Below, piece by piece: positions 59,759-64,000 of a stretch of DNA of 64,000 bases (the first letter of the stretch is position 1; every line of letters begins with the position of its first letter). This DNA is from a bacterium (lineage in GTDB: Bacteria > Actinomycetota > Thermoleophilia > Solirubrobacterales > Solirubrobacteraceae). The translations under genes and the position numbers were made by a program. The stretch covers positions 1 through 64,000 of the forward strand of contig JAJPKQ010000030.1 in assembly GCA_021323635.1 (NCBI GenBank), in the 5' to 3' direction. The notes beneath the pieces were generated by a model. That model made no database searches. It saw only the letters and a program-made list of their open reading frames with translations, and had not been told where the DNA came from.

Positions 59759-60655
59759 CTAAGCCTGCGTGCCGCTGAGGCGCTCTTGCTCGGCGCCCGC
59801 CCGCTTGCCGTTGCCGCCGCCGTTGGCGGCAGCAGCGCTGCGGGCAAGCCCCTTGGTGTGCTCGGCCATGCGCTCCAGCAGCGCCAGCGAGATGTGCTCG
59901 GGGCCGTAGAGGATGCCCTCGAAGCTTGCGATGTACTGGAACTGCAGCGGCGTGCGCGAGACGAGCAGCCGGGAGAGCTCGCGGGCGATCGGGTGCCTCT
60001 CGCCAAGCGTCAGCGTCGCGGCGCCGGGGAACAGGGTCATGCCGACGTCGAGCGCGTTGATCTTGAACTCCGAGCTCTGCGGCTGCCGATCCATCCAGAG
60101 GTGGCTGAAGAGCTGCAGGCGCTCGGAGCGCCCGGCGCGGATGCGGCGGCCGCTGAGCGTGAGGATGTGCTCGCCCTCCTCGGCGAGGAAGCAGGTGCGC
60201 TGGGCGTCGCTCTCGCTGAACTCGATCTGGCCGATGAACTTGGGGTAGTTGTAGAAGTCGACGCCGCCCGCGCGCGCGATCTCGGTTGTGACGGGGAGGT
60301 GATGAACCCAGGCATGCAGCTGGCGCCTGCGCATGCTCGCCAGCAGCGCCCGGCCGGGGATGTTCGGCACAAACCAGGGCTCGTTCAGCACCACCGAGAT
60401 CGCCAGCTCGTTGTAGGGGCCGATGTCGGTGTCGCGATACTCAAAGCAGGTGACCGCCACGATGCCCAGGCCCGGAGCCAGGCGCGCGGGCACGAAGCGG
60501 GGGTCCGGCATCAGCGCACGGAGCGCCCCCAGCCGGGCCGGGAAGGCGGCGCTGATCGCGCTGCCGTCGTAGTAGAAGATCGGCACCTTCGCGGGCGTGC
60601 CCGCGATCATCACCTCGCTCTGAGCGACACCGTCAAAAAAGCTCGAGCCGCGCAT
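59759..60655 (-). CDS. acetoacetate decarboxylase-family protein
   Basis: 298 residues. VPIFYYDGSAISAAFPARLGALRALMP and YNELAISVVLNEPW with FYNYPKFIGQIEFSES match the ADC-like beta-cone fold. The Schiff-base lysine of true acetoacetate decarboxylases would correspond to the Lys in YNYPKFIG. An AAGGAGG site precedes ATG 60655, and an exact TTAGG box is 20 bp upstream. First gene of the operon with two acyl-CoA dehydrogenases and ctaA. Substrate unknown. Confidence 0.82.
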   Translation of the reverse strand: MRGSSFFDGVAQSEVMIAGTPAKVPIFYYDGSAISAAFPARLGALRALMPDPRFVPARLAPGLGIVAVTCFEYRDTDIGPYNELAISVVLNEPWFVPNIPGRALLASMRRRQLHAWVHHLPVTTEIARAGGVDFYNYPKFIGQIEFSESDAQRTCFLAEEGEHILTLSGRRIRAGRSERLQLFSHLWMDRQPQSSEFKINALDVGMTLFPGAATLTLGERHPIARELSRLLVSRTPLQFQYIASFEGILYGPEHISLALLERMAEHTKGLARSAAAANGGGNGKRAGAEQERLSGTQA

Positions 60656-60675
60656 GCTGCCTCCTTGTCGCCTAG

Positions 60676-60689
60676 TTAGGCATCCCTAA
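60676..60689. promoter_or_regulatory. TTAGG-N4-CCTAA box, exact, decarboxylase operon
   Basis: TTAGGCATCCCTAA, 20 bp upstream of ATG 60655. The remaining region to 60791 holds nothing else recognised. Confidence 0.75.
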
Positions 60690-60791
60690 TCCAGTGGCAG
60701 CATAGCATCAACGTGATCCGCGCGGAGGGATCGGTCCGGCTCTCAACCAGCGCAGCTGCACGCGCGAGAGCCCGGGAGAGGTCGTCGCCTA

Positions 60792-61208
60792 CTAACTACG
60801 CAGGACTTGTGCCGCGAACTCGAATAGCGCTTTCGCCTGGCGGAGAGCGGCGCGTAGATCGCTGCCGGCGATGTCGAGCAACCCATAGTGGGCCTCGTCC
60901 TTGAGGGCGATGAGGCGGCGCAGCGCTCGTGCCGCGTCGCGCCCGCCCGGCTCAACCTGCTCGACTAGGTCTATAGCTTGACGATGATCTTGCCCGCGAG
61001 AGCGTCGTCCAAAGGCCTTGCAACAAGCCGCGTCCGACGCTGCGATTCCGGCGAGGACGGCCAAGGCGGCCGCGGCACTGCTGTACTCCAAATCGTCGCC
61101 TTCGCCGGCGACCAGCTCTGCTACCTCGAGGAACCTGCGCGCGTGCGCCAGTCGTGCATGGGCATCGGCGTCGGTGCACTCTTGGGTACGACCACGCGTT
61201 CGCGACAC
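60792..61208 (-). CDS. HEPN-like toxin candidate
   Basis: 138 residues, all-helical. RFLEVAELVAGEGDDLEYSS, FGRRSRGQDHRQAIDLVEQV (with an R-x(4-6)-H-like arrangement) and ALKDEAHYGLLDIAGSDL resemble the HEPN proteins paired with MNT nucleotidyltransferases. HEPN members are RNases or structural relatives. GTG 61206-61208 overlaps the MNT gene stop by one base (TAGTG). Confidence 0.65.
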   Translation of the reverse strand: MSRTRGRTQECTDADAHARLAHARRFLEVAELVAGEGDDLEYSSAAAALAVLAGIAASDAACCKAFGRRSRGQDHRQAIDLVEQVEPGGRDAARALRRLIALKDEAHYGLLDIAGSDLRAALRQAKALFEFAAQVLRS

Positions 61209-61828
61209 TACGCAGCCCCAAACAGCGCCGTAATCTCGGAGCCGCCGAGCAGGATCGCGTCGGACCGGAGGTCATCGACGATCCGCCTTTTCAGGCGGCG
61301 AATACGGGGGATCTCAGTCTCGGCCGCTTCGACGATGTTGGCTTGGTTGCCAGTCCAGCGCTGAATGCGGGTGACGAGCTCGTCCAGTTGCTCGCGCCAG
61401 CGCGCGTCGTCTTCGGAGACGCGCGTTGACCTGACGACAAAGAGGTCGATGTCGCTGTGGGTGTCTCCCTCCCCGCGTGCCGCCGAGCCGAACAGGGAGA
61501 GGTGCTTCGGCTGCACAGGCCATGCGGCGACTGTCTCGCGAATGCGGCGCAGCAGCTCCTCGCGCATGCCGACGAGAACTTCGACGGCGGGCATCGCCAG
61601 GTGGTCGCGGTTGAGATTGAAGAGCAGCGCTCGCCCAGCCTCCTGTCTTTCGACGACCCCCTGGTCGACGAGCCGGGCCAGGGCATCGAGCACTCCGGCA
61701 TGTGCAGTTCTGCCGGTTAGACGGGCGATCTCGCGGCCGGTCATCGGCTTGCGAGTCCGCGCCAGCACGGCAAGGACCTGGCTGTCCAGCGTCGGGCAGA
61801 TGGCCGTATATGGCTGAGATAGGTTCAT
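61208..61828 (-). CDS. MNT-type nucleotidyltransferase with N-terminal winged helix
   Basis: 206 residues. The N-terminus is MarR-like (VLAVLARTRKPMTGREIARL, ARLVDQGVVERQEAGRALLF). The C-terminal half has the minimal nucleotidyltransferase motif LFGSAARGEGDTHSDIDLFV (GSxARGx...SDxDL). MNT antitoxins inactivate HEPN toxins by AMPylation. The fused DNA-binding domain would add autoregulation. ATG 61828; operator-like repeats upstream. Confidence 0.8.
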   Translation of the reverse strand: MNLSQPYTAICPTLDSQVLAVLARTRKPMTGREIARLTGRTAHAGVLDALARLVDQGVVERQEAGRALLFNLNRDHLAMPAVEVLVGMREELLRRIRETVAAWPVQPKHLSLFGSAARGEGDTHSDIDLFVVRSTRVSEDDARWREQLDELVTRIQRWTGNQANIVEAAETEIPRIRRLKRRIVDDLRSDAILLGGSEITALFGAA

Positions 61829-61848
61829 CTCGTACGGCTAGTATAGTC

Positions 61849-61858
61849 GCCATATGGC
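61849..61858. promoter_or_regulatory. GCCATATGGC palindrome, MNT-HEPN operator candidate
   Basis: Perfect 10-bp palindrome 20 bp upstream of the MNT start. A similar element, GGCCGTATATGGC, occurs inside the first codons (61802-61814). The 61859-62031 region contains nothing else supported. Confidence 0.45.
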
Positions 61859-62031
61859 TGCTTTAACAGCCAGGTCGCCGGAATCGCGTCCATACAATAC
61901 GGCAGCGGACGAGCCTCCAACCCTGCTTTACGTGATGGGAGGGAGCCCGGATCGTTAGGCAGTTTGCAAGCTATGCATAGAGCAGGAAACCGCCCGCCCG
62001 GCACAGCGCCGGCGCCGACCACAAACGTCGC

Positions 62032-63348
62032 TCAGCCGAGCAACAGCGAAGCGCCCATGTACAGCGAGAAGCCGACCACCGGCATACACAGCGCCAGCGC
62101 CGCCGCCCGCCGCCAGCCGCGCCGCCGCTGATCGGCGCGCAGCGCGCGCCGCTCGAGCGCAAGCAGAAAGCCCAGCACGATCGGCAAGAGCAGGGCGTTC
62201 ATCACCTCCGCGTCGACCGCCAGCGAGATCAGGTCGACGCTCGCCAGCACCAGCGTCGCGCCGACCAGGTGGGCGGCGCCGTAGGTCAGGTAGAAGCGCC
62301 AGTTCTTGGCGCACGGGCGCTCGTTGAGCGAGCACGGCCACCCGCAGACCTCCGCCAGCCCCCAGGCGGCGGCAAGGGAGGCGACAAGAGCGGCGATCAG
62401 AGCGGCGCCGAGCATCCCTGCGCCGAAGAGCACGCGCCCGCCGATCGCCCCGAGGTAGGGCGTGAGCGCGCCCGCGATGCCGCCGACAGTGGAGAGGCTC
62501 GCGTGGCCGTGCGCTCCGCCCACCGTCGCAGCAAGCGCCACGACGACAGCGATCATCACGATCTGGGTCACGAGCGCACCGAGCGCGGTGTCCAGCCGCG
62601 CGGCGCGCAGCGCTGCTCGGCCCAGGCCGCGGTCGATCACCGCGCCCTGCTGGAAGAAGATCATCCAGGGCATGATCACCGCGCCCACGTTTGCCGCCAG
62701 CAGCAGCAGGAACGAGCCGCTGCCAAGCGGCAGGTGAACGGCACCGCTCGCCAGCGCGCTTGCGCTCGGGTGGGCGAGCAGCATCGCCGGGATGAACGCC
62801 AGCTCGGCGAGGCCGATCGCGATCGCGATGCGCTCGAGCCTGCGGTAGCTGCCGCTGAAGGCCAGCGCAAGCAGAAAGACGGTCGCCGCCGGCACCGAGA
62901 GCGTCCGCGGAACCCCTGCGAGCTGACCGACGCCGGCGATGCCCGCAAGCTCCGTGACGAGCGCGCCCAGCGCCGAGAGAAAGAGCGTCGTCGCCGAGAC
63001 CAGCGCGGGCAGGCGGCCGAAGTGCCGGCGGATCAGCGCGCCGTGGCCCTCCCCGGTGAAGATGCCCAGCCGCACGGTCAGCTCCTGGACGACGTAGAGG
63101 ACCGGGATCAGCGCCAGCTCGGGCAGGATCATCGAGAAGCGAAAGCGCGCTCCGGACTGCGCAGCGGTGATCAGGCTGCCTGCGTCGGTGTCCGCGAGCA
63201 TCACTACCAGGCCAGGCCCGAGCAGGCCGAGCAGGGCAAGCAGCGGCAGAGCAGGCCGCCTGCCGAGGCGCGGCGCACAGGCCCGCTGCGCGCTCACGCT
63301 GCCAGCTGCCAGCTCGGGGTGTCGATCGCGCTCGTCGGTGCGGTACAC
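62032..63348 (-). CDS. NRAMP-superfamily metal transporter, variant site
   Basis: 438 residues, eleven or so membrane helices. In helix 1 the canonical DPGN is replaced in MLADTDAGSLITAAQSGA, and in helix 6 the MPH region is AVIMPWMIFFQQGAVIDRG. These changes resemble the NRAMP-related Mg/other-metal transporters more than classic Mn/Fe NRAMP, so the metal is uncertain. GTG 63346-63348 start. A near-exact TTAGG-type box 33 bp upstream, the best local match to an IdeR/MntR site, points to regulation by iron or manganese. Confidence 0.8.
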   Translation of the reverse strand: MYRTDERDRHPELAAGSVSAQRACAPRLGRRPALPLLALLGLLGPGLVVMLADTDAGSLITAAQSGARFRFSMILPELALIPVLYVVQELTVRLGIFTGEGHGALIRRHFGRLPALVSATTLFLSALGALVTELAGIAGVGQLAGVPRTLSVPAATVFLLALAFSGSYRRLERIAIAIGLAELAFIPAMLLAHPSASALASGAVHLPLGSGSFLLLLAANVGAVIMPWMIFFQQGAVIDRGLGRAALRAARLDTALGALVTQIVMIAVVVALAATVGGAHGHASLSTVGGIAGALTPYLGAIGGRVLFGAGMLGAALIAALVASLAAAWGLAEVCGWPCSLNERPCAKNWRFYLTYGAAHLVGATLVLASVDLISLAVDAEVMNALLLPIVLGFLLALERRALRADQRRRGWRRAAALALCMPVVGFSLYMGASLLLG

Positions 63349-63380
63349 AGGCTAATCCTGATCGCCTCGATAGGAGATAT

Positions 63381-63394
63381 ATAGGTTAGCCTAA
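63381..63394. promoter_or_regulatory. TTAGG-N4-CCTAA box, one mismatch, NRAMP promoter
   Basis: ATAGGTTAGCCTAA; GTTAGCCTAAC inside is a perfect odd dyad. It matches the first half and centre of the IdeR consensus. Lies between the NRAMP and nrdJ genes. Confidence 0.65.
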
Positions 63395-63491
63395 CTGGTT
63401 GTGCAGGCGCAGCTCGGTGTTTTGCCGCGCGCGCCCTGCAGGGAAACGACGATCGCGAGCGGGCGGCCACACGCAAGGATGATCGGTGCCG

Positions 63492-64000
63492 ATGAGCGCG
63501 CGCACGCAAGCGCCCGCACGCGTTCGCAAGCGCGACGGGCGCCTGGTCTCCTTCGATCGACGGCGCATAGCCGAGGCGGTCGCGCGTGCCGCAGCAGAGG
63601 CCGGCGAGGCGGCTCACCCCGTCTCCGAGCAGATCGCCGCCGCGGTCGCCTCCAAGCTTGCGCGTCGGCCGGCAGTCCCAACCGTCGAGCAGATCCAGGA
63701 CACGGTCGAGCGGGAGCTGATGGCAGCCGGGCGGGAGGAGACAGCACGACGATACGTCCTCTACCGGCGCCGTCGCAGCGACCTGCGCTCCGCCAAGCGC
63801 ATGCTCGGGGTGCGCGACGAGCTGAAGCTGTCTCTGAATGCCGCAGCGCTGCTTGCAGAGCGCTACCTGCGCCGCGACGAGCAGGATGTGATCTGCGAGT
63901 CCACGGCGGCGATGGTCACCCGCGTCGCCCAGAGCGTCGCAGCCGCCGAGGAGAAGTGGGCTCGCGGGTCAGCACGCGCCCACGCCCTGCGCTTCGCGCG
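63492..64000 (+). CDS. nrdJ: B12-dependent ribonucleotide reductase, N-terminal part
   Basis: About 169 codons before the window edge. Residues 10-100 are an ATP-cone (RVRKRDGRLVSFDRRRIAEAV, VEQIQDTVERELMAAGREETA, RRYVLYRRRRSDLR) for dATP/ATP regulation. DELKLSLNAAALLAERYLRR then resembles the beginning of class II NrdJ catalytic domains. Class I or III cannot be formally excluded from this fragment. Reduces ribonucleotides independently of oxygen, fitting a facultative lifestyle. Start ATG 63492; region 63395-63491 shows no convincing riboswitch. Confidence 0.7.
   Translation, partial: MSARTQAPARVRKRDGRLVSFDRRRIAEAVARAAAEAGEAAHPVSEQIAAAVASKLARRPAVPTVEQIQDTVERELMAAGREETARRYVLYRRRRSDLRSAKRMLGVRDELKLSLNAAALLAERYLRRDEQDVICESTAAMVTRVAQSVAAAEEKWARGSARAHALRFA

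Noticed and set aside
61825-62022. 65-codon minus-strand frame between MNT and NRAMP genes
   Set aside because: No ribosome site, no recognisable motif and poor position; probably chance.
63395-63491. Cobalamin riboswitch before the nrdJ-like gene
   Set aside because: Pieces such as CAGGGAA and GGCCAC occur, but the stretch is under 100 nt and the B12-box and core pairing are not recognisable.
1-64000. CRISPR arrays, tRNA or rRNA genes, insertion sequences
   Set aside because: No regular direct repeats with spacers, no cloverleaf or T-loop consensus outside coding DNA, and no transposase-like protein were found by reading.

Overview
High-GC chromosomal window (roughly 70% G+C by eye) with compact, mostly polycistronic genes, many 4-bp ATGA/GTGA overlaps and frequent GTG/TTG starts. 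Gene content suggests an actinobacterium, perhaps of the Thermoleophilia/Solirubrobacterales type: a Gram-positive-style heme branch, PucR-type FasR beside a type II FAS operon, a DosS-like kinase, and no outer-membrane genes. The taxonomic guess is inference. The organism looks like a facultative respirer using formate, nitrate and several molybdenum enzymes.

Layout. 0-2.9 kb: end of an ABC exporter locus (two ATPases, one permease fragment) divergent from a PadR regulator with a textbook promoter and a perfect 22-bp palindrome, then a secreted protein. 2.9-6.8 kb: molybdate uptake (ModA, fused ModB-ModC, MerR/TOBE regulator with its own palindrome) and an HTH regulator. 6.8-10.6 kb: DosS-like GAF-GAF histidine kinase, universal stress protein, GAF-LuxR regulator. 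10.8-18.6 kb: SCP2 protein, class III cyclase, NAD-linked formate dehydrogenase (NuoEF fusion, HoxU-like subunit, catalytic subunit, FdhD) interrupted by an 0.9-kb stretch with a dead secreted-protein gene. 18.6-23.1 kb: hemerythrin, DUF4395, xanthine-dehydrogenase-family Mo enzyme, DUF6457. 23.2-32.5 kb: type II fatty acid synthesis operon headed by a FabK-like/FabD fusion, with a divergent FasR-like regulator. 32.5-33.3 kb: toxin-antitoxin relic. 33.5-41.3 kb: narGHJI plus a SLAC1/TehA-type channel. 41.4-50.0 kb: nitrosative-stress genes (two RIC/hemerythrin paralogs, NnrS-like protein, SufT-like protein, DUF2249), then pseudogenes and a Doc toxin-antitoxin pair. 50.1-57.2 kb: heme genes (radical SAM, HemE-HemH fusion, coproporphyrinogen/protoporphyrinogen oxidase, second radical SAM, CtaA). 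57.2-60.7 kb: two acyl-CoA dehydrogenases and an acetoacetate decarboxylase-family protein in one operon with ctaA. 60.8-61.8 kb: HEPN-MNT pair. 62.0-64.0 kb: NRAMP-type metal transporter and the start of a B12-dependent ribonucleotide reductase.

The main discovery is regulatory. The 14-bp palindrome TTAGG-N4-CCTAA (five exact copies, two with one mismatch) sits at the promoters of seven separate loci: molybdate regulator, Mo hydroxylase, FAS operon, nitrate reductase, heme cluster, decarboxylase/acyl-CoA dehydrogenase/ctaA operon, and NRAMP transporter. It resembles the core of a DtxR/IdeR iron box and would tie iron supply to nitrate respiration, heme synthesis and membrane lipid synthesis. 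A second element, YACA-N7-TGTR, lies at the promoters of four nitric-oxide-related genes and marks a probable NO regulon. Many genes have a -10 element only a few bases before the start codon, so leaderless transcripts are likely common.
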